A DNA stretch of 16,007 bases from Candidatus Melainabacteria bacterium. GTDB lineage: Bacteria; Cyanobacteriota; Vampirovibrionia; LMEP-6097. Shown here piece after piece: positions 7,735 to 13,290 of the stretch (the stretch's first letter is position 1; every line of letters starts with the position of its first letter). The position numbers were made by a program, and so were the translations under genes. The stretch lies in the NCBI GenBank assembly GCA_028817775.1, contig JAPPOW010000200.1, positions 1 through 16,007 on the forward strand. Direction: 5' to 3'. The notes beneath the pieces are model-generated. The model ran no database searches. It was not told the DNA's origin and worked only from the letters and a program-made list of their open reading frames with translations.

Positions 7735-7743
7735 ATCTTAGCA
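7735..7743 (-). promoter_or_regulatory. Putative extended -10 of the U32 operon
   Basis: TGCTAAGAT on the minus strand (TGn plus TAAGAT) lies about 34 nt before the ATG at 7700. This leaves a leader of roughly 27 nt that contains the AAGG ribosome-binding site. No clear -35 is seen. Confidence 0.4.
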
Positions 7744-7762
7744 AATTAGCCGCGATACAGGC

Positions 7763-7768
7763 TAGAAT
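7763..7768 (+). promoter_or_regulatory. Putative -10 of the small secreted protein gene
   Basis: TAGAAT ends 7 nt before the ATG at 7776, which places the predicted +1 at or next to the start codon. There is no Shine-Dalgarno between them, so a leaderless mRNA is implied. Confidence 0.4.
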
Positions 7769-7775
7769 AATAGCC

Positions 7776-8042
7776 ATGAAAACAAAATCAATTCTTTTAG
7801 GACTAGTGATTGCTACAAGCAGCCTACCAAGTTTTGCCAAACTTGAATGTGTTGATGGAGTCGTGACCAAAGGTGGCCAAGCTCTTACAGCAGAGCAAGT
7901 TACTGCCAAGAAACAAAAAATCAATGACCGCCTCAACAGAATGAAACAAAGCAAAGCTAAGACAGCAAAACATCCTAAGAAACGTCAAAAACGATTGGAC
8001 AAACTTACTAAGAAATTAGAAGTGCTAAACACCTGCAACTAA
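7776..8042 (+). CDS. Small secreted, lysine-rich protein
   Basis: The 88-aa protein has a textbook Sec signal peptide: MKTKSILLGLVIATSSLPSF, with a cut after SFA at residue 21. The mature part of about 67 residues is strongly basic (many Lys/Arg, for example RMKQSKAKTAKHPKKRQKRL) and predicted to form helices. Two cysteines, C25 and C87, sit near its two ends and could form a disulfide. Such small basic periplasmic proteins may bind anionic polymers, but no family is recognised and no function is claimed. A TAGAAT -10 ends 7 nt before the ATG with no ribosome-binding site. It is divergent from the U32 operon and its last 18 nt overlap the convergent DUF5706-like gene. Confidence 0.75.
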   Translation: MKTKSILLGLVIATSSLPSFAKLECVDGVVTKGGQALTAEQVTAKKQKINDRLNRMKQSKAKTAKHPKKRQKRLDKLTKKLEVLNTCN

Positions 8043-8540
8043 GCTAGGTTGATTCCAAAGCAATAATAGTACAGCCATCACTGCACAGAAGACTGCAAGC
8101 AGTGTCGAATAGATTGCAGTTTTGATACGGCGGTATTTTTCTGAAGCGAAGAATGAATAAAAATGAATTTGTTCAACTAGTTCATCCATCATTTGATCTT
8201 CATCAAGATTCTTGTACATCTCTGTCAAATCACTACGTTTGATTTTCTCAATATTTTGCCAGTACAAAAGTTCACTGGTTTTGCATTTATAGGAAATCAC
8301 TGGTCTAATGATAAATACAGTGCTGACAAATGAAAAAAATATAAACACAAAAGCTAGTACTAGGAAAATGCCAGAAGCCGAATGAAGATTAAGGGCTTGC
8401 GCTTTGAAAGCCAAAGCGATTAAACCTGAAATTACCGCTAAATCTAGACTCAAAATGAACTTTGCTTTGTTATCCGCCAGACGAATATGTCGATTGAGGT
8501 TCTCAAAGCTTAATTTTGTAAATTCAAAAAGAGTGTTCAC
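8025..8540 (-). CDS. Three-TM Pycsar-effector-like (DUF5706) membrane protein
   Basis: The 171-aa protein has the layout of the Pycsar effector/PycTM (DUF5706) family. An N-terminal amphipathic segment contains NRHIRLADNKAKFILSLDLA (16-35). Two TM helices follow (about 28-46 and 57-78), ending in IIRP (77-80). A cytosolic helical stretch (85-140) contains LLYWQNIEKI and QIHFYSFFASEKYRRIKTAI, and a last TM covers about 142-162. In Pycsar anti-phage systems such proteins are triggered by cCMP or cUMP and disrupt the membrane. Here no nucleotide cyclase or other defence gene is within reach, so this is an orphan and may serve elsewhere. The GTG at 8540 is the first possible start after an in-frame TGA. 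TATAAT ends 7 nt before it and there is no Shine-Dalgarno. The 3' end overlaps the small secreted gene by 18 nt. Confidence 0.7.
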   Translation of the reverse strand: MNTLFEFTKLSFENLNRHIRLADNKAKFILSLDLAVISGLIALAFKAQALNLHSASGIFLVLAFVFIFFSFVSTVFIIRPVISYKCKTSELLYWQNIEKIKRSDLTEMYKNLDEDQMMDELVEQIHFYSFFASEKYRRIKTAIYSTLLAVFCAVMAVLLLLWNQPSLVAGV

Positions 8541-8547
8541 AAAGTTA

Positions 8548-8553
8548 ATTATA
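8548..8553 (-). promoter_or_regulatory. Consensus -10 (TATAAT) of the DUF5706-like gene
   Basis: A perfect TATAAT on the minus strand ends 7 nt before the GTG start at 8540, so the expected +1 falls on the start codon. No ribosome-binding site fits between them, which supports leaderless initiation. Confidence 0.5.
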
Positions 8554-8560
8554 ACTCCCG

Positions 8561-8594
8561 GTCATTGCGAGGAGTGAAACGACGAAGCAATCTA
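8561..8594 (+). repeat. Partial copy of the murG palindromic repeat
   Basis: GTCATTGCGAGGAGTGAAAC continuing GACGAAGCAATCTA aligns with the reverse complement of the right arm of the murG element at about 28 of 34 positions. Only one arm is present and no second arm follows, so it is a half element between the DUF5706-like gene and tRNA-Gly. It lies in non-coding DNA. Confidence 0.75.
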
Positions 8595-8623
8595 ATCTAA
8601 CAGTCCAAAATCTACAACACACG

Positions 8624-8632
8624 TGATAGAAT
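8624..8632 (+). promoter_or_regulatory. Extended -10 of tRNA-Gly
   Basis: TGATAGAAT (TGn plus TAGAAT) is 16 nt upstream of the mature tRNA 5' end and predicts a short 5' leader of about 10 nt. No convincing -35 is present. Confidence 0.45.
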
Positions 8633-8648
8633 CTTGAAACATGGAGAT

Positions 8649-8724
8649 GCGGGCGTAGCTCAGCTGGTAGAGCGCTTGCCTTCCAAGCAAGCCGTCGCGC
8701 GTTCGAGTCGCGTCGCCCGCTCCA
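8649..8724 (+). tRNA. tRNA-Gly (anticodon TCC)
   Basis: A full cloverleaf is visible. The acceptor GCGGGCG pairs with CGCCCGC (8714-8720). The D-arm is GCTC/GAGC with loop AGCTGGTA. The anticodon stem CTTGC/GCAAG holds loop CTTCCAA (anticodon TCC). The T-arm GCGCG/CGCGT holds loop TTCGAGT. The discriminator is T and CCA is encoded in the DNA (8722-8724). It reads glycine GGA/GGG codons. Confidence 0.97.
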
Positions 8725-8746
8725 TTACTTCAAAAAAGAGTGCTGT

Positions 8747-9979
8747 TTAAGCAAAATACGCTGATTTACAAACTTCATCAGCAACTTTAAAAAAGGTTAC
8801 GATAGCACCTTTGAGCTTTTGCTTACTATCTGAATCCAGTTTCAAAGCTTCAATTTTGGCATTAAATCTATCAGGATGGAACATACTTCTAATCTTGCTC
8901 ACATCATTCTTGGCTAAACTATAAGTCCCCTCTGTCTTCATTGTTGCTGTAAGCAGCATGATAGTGACTAACTTAGTAAGCTCTTCGCCGTCTTTGGGTT
9001 TAAGGTCAGTAATAGAACGGACTACCCCTCTAACAAAAGCATCGCCACCGGCAGACTTATCAAGCATTCCATAACCTTGCAAGGCTTCTTCAATCAATTC
9101 AACAAGAGTGTCCAAAACTTCATCAAGTTCACCAGCTGGACCAGTGAAACTAAATCTATCATCCGCAGCTTCAGCCCGCCTAGTTATTTCTCGAGCTGCT
9201 TTTTCTAGTTCTTGAAGTTTTTTGATTCGGGCATCATAAGCAAAAATCTGCATAGCAATTCCATTGATTTCTTTTTGAGCCCTATCTTCTAATGCTCCAG
9301 GAGCATTGGCAACTACACGGTTAGAATCAGCTGTACCTAATTTCCAATAATTATCAATTCTCTCTGGGATCTTTCTCTCAAGATTAAAAGCATGCGCTCC
9401 CAAAACTACCATCCAATGACCAATGAATTCCAAACCCTCCCTTTCTTTTTTTAAGTTCTCAAAATCTAGTTCAAGTTCATCTACTGATTTGTTGTTGTAA
9501 TCCTTAGCCGTAGCATAATCTGCTCGTATGCCGTCTAGCACTTTTTCTCTTGCAGTTTTCTCTCTAACTTTTGGTTCATCGTCTGCAGCAGCCAAACCCG
9601 CTCCAACCAATTCACGCCGTATCTCTGACCAAACATCATCTATATGTCTATCAATTTGGGCTAACTTTGGCATAAGTGTCGCTGGAGTAGTTTGATAAAG
9701 ACTTTCTCCATCAGCTTCTGCAGCACCATTCAAGAGCTTCTGTTCCTGCACAGCTTGCCGGTACTCATCTCGTACTGCAAGCATTTCTTGGGTAATAGAT
9801 CGAATTTCTTGACGTAATTTTTTGTCTAAAATTTTCAGTTCCTGCAAGCGTAGTTGCAAATCAGTATATTTTTCTCTCAACTGAGCATATTGTTCTTCAA
9901 TTGGAGTTGATCTTGTTTCTGTCTGCGAGCTACTTTGCTCAGATGAATCAGGAGGAACAAATCCTAATCTGTGGACCAT
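8747..9979 (-). CDS. Coiled-coil protein with C-terminal J-domain-like HPD motif
   Basis: The 410-aa soluble protein is of no family I recognise. The first 25 residues are Ser/Thr/Glu-rich and probably disordered. Residues about 27-83 form a strong coiled coil (YAQLREKYTDLQLRLQELKI), and a second helical repeat lies around 243-272 (KKLQELEKAAREITRRAEAA). The C-terminal 60 residues resemble helices II-III of a J-domain: SKIRSMFHPDRF (361-372) contains the HPD tripeptide (368-370), followed by a helix with KQKLKGAIVTFFKVADEVCK. If real, this would let it stimulate an Hsp70 (DnaK) ATPase; helix I is not convincing. No signal or TM segment is present. An extended -10, TGTTAAAAT, ends 6 nt before the ATG, with no Shine-Dalgarno. 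It is divergent from the 260-aa gene across 82 nt. Confidence 0.72.
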   Translation of the reverse strand: MVHRLGFVPPDSSEQSSSQTETRSTPIEEQYAQLREKYTDLQLRLQELKILDKKLRQEIRSITQEMLAVRDEYRQAVQEQKLLNGAAEADGESLYQTTPATLMPKLAQIDRHIDDVWSEIRRELVGAGLAAADDEPKVREKTAREKVLDGIRADYATAKDYNNKSVDELELDFENLKKEREGLEFIGHWMVVLGAHAFNLERKIPERIDNYWKLGTADSNRVVANAPGALEDRAQKEINGIAMQIFAYDARIKKLQELEKAAREITRRAEAADDRFSFTGPAGELDEVLDTLVELIEEALQGYGMLDKSAGGDAFVRGVVRSITDLKPKDGEELTKLVTIMLLTATMKTEGTYSLAKNDVSKIRSMFHPDRFNAKIEALKLDSDSKQKLKGAIVTFFKVADEVCKSAYFA

Positions 9980-9985
9980 GATTTT

Positions 9986-9994
9986 ATTTTAACA
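9986..9994 (-). promoter_or_regulatory. Extended -10 of the coiled-coil gene
   Basis: TGTTAAAAT on the minus strand is followed by only 6 nt (AAAATC) before ATG 9979, putting the expected +1 on the A of the start codon. The 82-nt gap 9980-10061 also holds the divergent promoter of the 260-aa gene, so the two may be co-regulated. Confidence 0.5.
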
Positions 9995-10043
9995 CTGTCC
10001 TTGCAAACCCTTTATCAATTTTAAAACCTCTAATTTTATCTTA

Positions 10044-10052
10044 TGTTATTAT
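10044..10052 (+). promoter_or_regulatory. Extended -10 of the 260-aa gene
   Basis: TGTTATTAT (TGn plus TATTAT) ends 9 nt before the GTG at 10062. The triplet directly before that GTG is an in-frame TAG, so the start cannot lie further upstream. No Shine-Dalgarno is visible. Confidence 0.45.
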
Positions 10053-10061
10053 CAAAATTAG

Positions 10062-10844
10062 GTGAAATATCAGCACACTATCAAGAGTCCGGAGATTGTG
10101 GACCAGCTCTACCTGGATTGTATTACCTACAAAGAAGGCGAGAAAAAACGTTTTGATAGAGACCAACAAGGACGGCTAGATTTTTTACAAAGAGTGCCTT
10201 GTGCTCTTCTAGTGAAGAACAACAGTGGCAAAAGACAACTCGCTACTATTAAGAAATATGCAACCCTCACTCGTAATGATCAAGATGGTGGAATTTGGCT
10301 TCGAACCAGCGAAAGCAGGAATCAAAATCCACTCCACTACTTTCTTGGTTTCTATGACGATCTAATTAAACTAGAGAAGCCTCAGTTCCTATCAAGATTC
10401 AAACGACTGCTATTCTTGGCTATGCAACCAGGACAGAGAACCGAACGCCGCCTGCGTAATCTTCTCGATCAACTAGCTACTAATGAACTCGATTTCAAAA
10501 CCGAAACTGCTACGATCAGCTCTAATAGATGGGCTCACTTCATTAAAAAATTTCCACGTGCAAGCCAAGAAGTTTTTGATCAGTGTGAAGATCTCACAAT
10601 TTCTGATCAAGATGTTTTTAGTTTTCTAGACGCGCTTGCACAAACTGCTACTGGACCAAAACAAATCAGATCAGCGCTCAACTGGCTTGATGTATTCATG
10701 GGTTCATCCAATGAAAACTATGAGCTGCAACTAGCTGCTGAAGAAATGATTAGACCTGATGGAATGGATTTGGGTGATAATTTCTCAGAAGAAGTTATTA
10801 GAGAAACTAATCGAAAAATCATGCAAAGAATGCTAGTGAAATAA
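10062..10844 (+). CDS. Hypothetical soluble protein, 260 aa
   Basis: I do not recognise this protein. It is cytosolic (no signal or TM), mixed charge and mainly helical after residue 100. Visible stretches are an N-terminal part with a basic segment (KEGEKKRFDRDQQGRL, 24-39), a beta-like ALLVKNNSGKRQLATIKKY stretch (48-66), NPLHYFLGFYDDLIKLEKP (89-107), the basic RLLFLAMQPGQRTERRLRNL (115-134) and an acidic C-terminal third. The GTG start is fixed by the in-frame TAG immediately upstream and an extended -10 9 nt before it. It is divergent from the coiled-coil/J-like gene, so the two may be functionally linked. A GCCCC-GAA-GGGGC hairpin lies 3 nt after its stop, and a structured RNA region follows. 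The ORF is intact and codon use resembles its neighbours. Confidence 0.7.
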   Translation: MKYQHTIKSPEIVDQLYLDCITYKEGEKKRFDRDQQGRLDFLQRVPCALLVKNNSGKRQLATIKKYATLTRNDQDGGIWLRTSESRNQNPLHYFLGFYDDLIKLEKPQFLSRFKRLLFLAMQPGQRTERRLRNLLDQLATNELDFKTETATISSNRWAHFIKKFPRASQEVFDQCEDLTISDQDVFSFLDALAQTATGPKQIRSALNWLDVFMGSSNENYELQLAAEEMIRPDGMDLGDNFSEEVIRETNRKIMQRMLVK

Positions 10845-10861
10845 GAGCCCCGAAGGGGCGT

Positions 10862-10983
10862 GGCGAAGAAGAGGGTTTAGGGAAGATCGAAGCCCTTGAT
10901 AAAGTTGAAGGAGTCTAGTACCCCGGATGAACTGGAGAAGGATTAATAATCCTTTTCCAGAGTGAATCCCTCTCTCTCCGCCA
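10862..10983 (+). ncRNA. Candidate structured RNA of unknown class
   Basis: The 119 nt between the stop of the 260-aa gene and the palindrome contain no convincing gene but are heavily paired. GGCGAAGAAGAGGG (10862-10875) can pair with CCCTCTCTCTCCGCC (10968-10982) over about 13 base pairs, closing the molecule. Inside are AGGG/CCCT (10879-10896) and a 12-bp hairpin (10932-10943 with 10949-10960, loop TAATA). The 3' end reads TCTCTCCGCCA, like a tRNA with CCA, and the terminator hairpin at 10988-11025 follows. A GC hairpin (10847-10859) precedes it. I could not match it to tmRNA, SRP RNA, 6S RNA or RNase P RNA. It may instead be partly a by-product of the inverted duplication of the tRNA-Ser 3' end. 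Confidence 0.4.
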
Positions 10984-11049
10984 TAAGAAAATAAAAGACC
11001 CCACAAATGTGGGGTCTTTTATTTTCTTATGTCGGAGAGAGAGGGATTC
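10964..11049. repeat. 86-bp palindrome joining tRNA-Ser 3' end to its mirror copy
   Basis: Two 43-nt arms are perfect reverse complements apart from one position (C10981 against T11032) and the two central bases. The right arm is the last part of the tRNA-Ser gene (T-loop through acceptor) plus its terminator. The left arm repeats it on the plus strand. The arms are far longer than the terminator stem needs. Confidence 0.9.
10988..11025. terminator. Bidirectional rho-independent terminator
   Basis: AAAATAAAAGACCCCACA, loop AA, TGTGGGGTCTTTTATTTT gives an 18-bp hairpin with a GC-rich tip, A-tract on one side and T-tract on the other, so it can stop transcription on both strands. It serves tRNA-Ser from the right and the structured RNA and 260-aa gene from the left. 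Confidence 0.9.
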
Positions 11050-11123
11050 GAACCCTCGGACCAGGTTAAACCCCAGTCAATTTCTTAGCAGGAAACCGCT
11101 TTCAGCCACTCAGCCATCTCTCC
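11033..11123 (-). tRNA. tRNA-Ser (anticodon GCT)
   Basis: On the minus strand the acceptor GGAGAGA pairs with TCTCTCC (discriminator G). The D-arm is GCTGAGTGGCTGAAAGC. The anticodon loop is CTGCTAA (GCT) within a GGTTTC/GAAATT stem. A long variable arm typical of class II tRNAs contains GGGGTTTAACC. The T-arm is GAGGG TTCGAAT CCCTC. CCA is not encoded (ACA follows), unlike tRNA-Gly here. It reads AGC/AGU codons. Confidence 0.96.
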
Positions 11124-11224
11124 ACAGCCTATTCAATTGTCAATAAATCCCACCAAAAACCTGATGATACCAGAAAATTCCTGCTAGAAATTTGAAAATT
11201 TAGTAAGTTTGGAACCAATAATGA

Positions 11225-11233
11225 TGGTATTAT
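11225..11233 (+). promoter_or_regulatory. Extended -10 of the multi-HTH gene
   Basis: TGGTATTAT (TGn plus TATTAT) ends 10 nt before ATG 11244 in the otherwise featureless AT-rich gap 11124-11243. The predicted leader is about 4 nt and no Shine-Dalgarno is present. Confidence 0.45.
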
Positions 11234-11243
11234 GTAAAACTTC

Positions 11244-13280
11244 ATGCCCTTGGATCCAGACAAACTAAGAAGCTTTGATCCAATTTTAGGCTACAACTTG
11301 GACCTTGTCCCTAGCCAAACCCATTTAAAACCTATACCTACTGTTCAATTCACCAGAGAAGGACTAGAAGCACTACACTCACATACTCCAGAATTTATTA
11401 GCAGACTAGCAAATCCAGATGACCAAAAGTTTGTCTTTGCCTATATGCAAGGAGCTAATGCAGAAGAAATAAATCACCTCGCGGGGACAGAACTAGGTCC
11501 AAAACAAATTGAGCATAGAATCAAAAAACTTGTAAGTGGAGATCAAGACTTTGGTGAAATGAAGCTAAGTCGCAGTCAATATTTACTATCCAGGTCTATT
11601 AGAGCAAATCAAGCTATTAGAAATGATTGTCTCGATCGAATCTATGGTGGAAACAAACCACAAATCTTAGCTTCTGCGCCACTTGAACAAAGACAATTGG
11701 ATCAACAACTCTACGAAAGTAGTTTGAAATTTTTACAATCTGGAACCACCAGCAAAGCAAGTATTCCATTAATTTTTAGAATACGCGGTCTGGATTATCA
11801 AAGTATCAAGGGCATAGTTGGAATAAGCAAAGCCACCATCAATGGTCATTACTCCATACTCATGCAAGCTATCAGAACAAAAAATGATGATTTGATTTAT
11901 CAAGCGAACTTTAATAATCAAGCTTCCCTGGATGCTAACGATGAATCTGTAGAATTAAGAATCACACAAGCTTTTTTTGCTTATGACTGTCACAAAATTG
12001 AAGCTATAAATGACGATATTTCTCCGCAAGACTTTGTAGAATATCTTTCAAACTTAAAAGATAGCAGTAAAAAACTCTGGGCTATTTGTTTCTGCAAAGG
12101 CTACTCTAATAGGGCAATAGCCAAGATCTTCGGTAGAGACGTTGACACAATTGAAGAAGGGATAGAACAAATCTTCCAGAACTATTCTAGTGCAAGCCCA
12201 AGAAAGCCAAGTAAACCATTGCCTCAAGCTATAGATACAAGCAATTGGGGCAAACTAACTACCATAGAACAAAATGTGGTCCATGCTTATTTTGAAGGAG
12301 ATACTTTTAAAAAAATTGCACAGCAGTTTCTATCAAGTAACGCAGAGACTAACGCACACCAAGCATTTAAACGTGCTATGAAAAAGCTTGGTGAAACTGA
12401 TCTTGACCATATTCATGACATCAGAGACCAACACTTTTTAGATACCAGAGAATTTGGTTCTGCAGCTTTCAAATCTTGCCTAAGAAAGTATTTATTTACT
12501 GAAGAAGAAGTGCAGGCTATACCACATCCTCAAACGATGAATGATGATGATTTCCTTAGAGCAGTAGATGATGCTTGTTTTCAACAGTTTAGAACTGTGG
12601 TTAAAGAAGGTGCTACGTACGAAAAACATTTTATTGCCTGCGTCGTTGGCATCCCACCTGAAAAAACTATAGAACTATATGGTGAAAGCATCTCCTCTAT
12701 AAAAAGTATTCCTTCAAAATACAAGAGACAATTACGTGAAAAACTTAGTGGACTCAAAATTGAAACACCAGAACCAGAACCTGTACCAGATACAGCAGAG
12801 CGAAGCAAGAAAACCCTTGCACAAATCATTGGAGCCACTCTCGATACAAAAGAAAGACAAGAGAAGGAAAGAATAGAAAAAGAAAAGCTTGAAGAAGAAG
12901 GAATAGCAAAGAGAAGAGAAAAAAGAATAGCAAGAAAGGCTAGAAGAAAGAAGGAAATAGAAGCTGAAAAAGCAAGAAGAGCAGCTGATAGAGCAAGAAT
13001 AAAAGAATTAACTGGAATCAAGACAGAAGACTTAAGTGATGAATTAATAGATATCTTGTCAGAAGCAAACACAAGGAAGTTGAAGATAGCAACTGATCTA
13101 ATAGATATTAGGCAAGATACCAATGCAAGAGAAGCGGTTGATCTTTATGGTCATACAGAAGGAGCATTTGAATCAAGGGAGGAACATATTTTTGCACTAA
13201 GCATTTGGCATCAACTTAAAGGAAATGTATTATCAAGCCATTGGGACTTTAAGAGTACAGAATTAGATGACGACCTATAA
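11244..13280 (+). CDS. Large protein with tandem sigma-region-4-like HTH units and a charged C-terminal helix
   Basis: The 678-aa protein is of no family I recognise, but it shows a repeated pattern. At about 58-97, 172-212, 274-313, 338-383 and 458-502 there is a helix with hydrophobic/aromatic residues, a short G-x-(S/T/N/D)-x-x-x-I turn, and a basic recognition-like helix. Examples are FVFAYMQGANAEEINHLAG, LIFRIRGLDYQSIKGIVGIS, LWAICFCKGYSNRAIAKIFG and VVHAYFEGDTFKKIAQQF. This is the spacing of sigma-70 region 4 or LuxR-type HTHs. Residues about 505-516 are a Pro/Glu linker. Residues 533-590 form a continuous Glu/Lys/Arg helix. Residues 595-678 form an acidic C-terminal domain. No region-2 core-binding domain is evident, so it is not a normal sigma factor. 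DNA binding through several HTHs is inferred. Its TAA overlaps the -10 of cinA. Confidence 0.72.
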   Translation: MPLDPDKLRSFDPILGYNLDLVPSQTHLKPIPTVQFTREGLEALHSHTPEFISRLANPDDQKFVFAYMQGANAEEINHLAGTELGPKQIEHRIKKLVSGDQDFGEMKLSRSQYLLSRSIRANQAIRNDCLDRIYGGNKPQILASAPLEQRQLDQQLYESSLKFLQSGTTSKASIPLIFRIRGLDYQSIKGIVGISKATINGHYSILMQAIRTKNDDLIYQANFNNQASLDANDESVELRITQAFFAYDCHKIEAINDDISPQDFVEYLSNLKDSSKKLWAICFCKGYSNRAIAKIFGRDVDTIEEGIEQIFQNYSSASPRKPSKPLPQAIDTSNWGKLTTIEQNVVHAYFEGDTFKKIAQQFLSSNAETNAHQAFKRAMKKLGETDLDHIHDIRDQHFLDTREFGSAAFKSCLRKYLFTEEEVQAIPHPQTMNDDDFLRAVDDACFQQFRTVVKEGATYEKHFIACVVGIPPEKTIELYGESISSIKSIPSKYKRQLREKLSGLKIETPEPEPVPDTAERSKKTLAQIIGATLDTKERQEKERIEKEKLEEEGIAKRREKRIARKARRKKEIEAEKARRAADRARIKELTGIKTEDLSDELIDILSEANTRKLKIATDLIDIRQDTNAREAVDLYGHTEGAFESREEHIFALSIWHQLKGNVLSSHWDFKSTELDDDL

Positions 13281-13281
13281 T
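13276..13281 (+). promoter_or_regulatory. Consensus -10 (TATAAT) of cinA, overlapping the upstream stop codon
   Basis: A perfect TATAAT contains the TAA stop of the multi-HTH gene and ends 9 nt before the ATG at 13291. That spacing matches the other start-proximal -10 boxes here and supports 13291 rather than 13267 as the cinA start. Confidence 0.5.
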
Positions 13282-13290
13282 ATTAGAGAG

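Noticed and set aside
10847..10859. GCCCC-GAA-GGGGC hairpin as terminator of the 260-aa gene
   Set aside because: The 5-bp stem has no T-tract after it; the strong terminator at 10988-11025 is a better candidate.
10927..10965. Short ORF MNWRRINNPFPE with GAAGGAG upstream
   Set aside because: It lies inside the 12-bp hairpin of the candidate RNA and the spacing to GGAG is 13 nt; better explained as structured RNA.
10845..10983. tmRNA, SRP RNA, 6S RNA or RNase P RNA
   Set aside because: No tag peptide or 5' acceptor partner, no GGAAG/AGCAGC SRP loop, no large 6S bubble and no RNase P core motifs.
12581..13123. Long minus-strand reading frame rich in Ser, Leu and Phe
   Set aside because: It is the antisense of the Lys/Glu/Arg-rich helix of the multi-HTH gene (AAR/GAR codons give TTY/TCY), with no promoter or homology.
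13267..13290. Alternative upstream start for cinA
   Set aside because: The extra eight residues are not part of the family N-terminus, no Shine-Dalgarno is present, and the TATAAT box would then lie inside the coding region.
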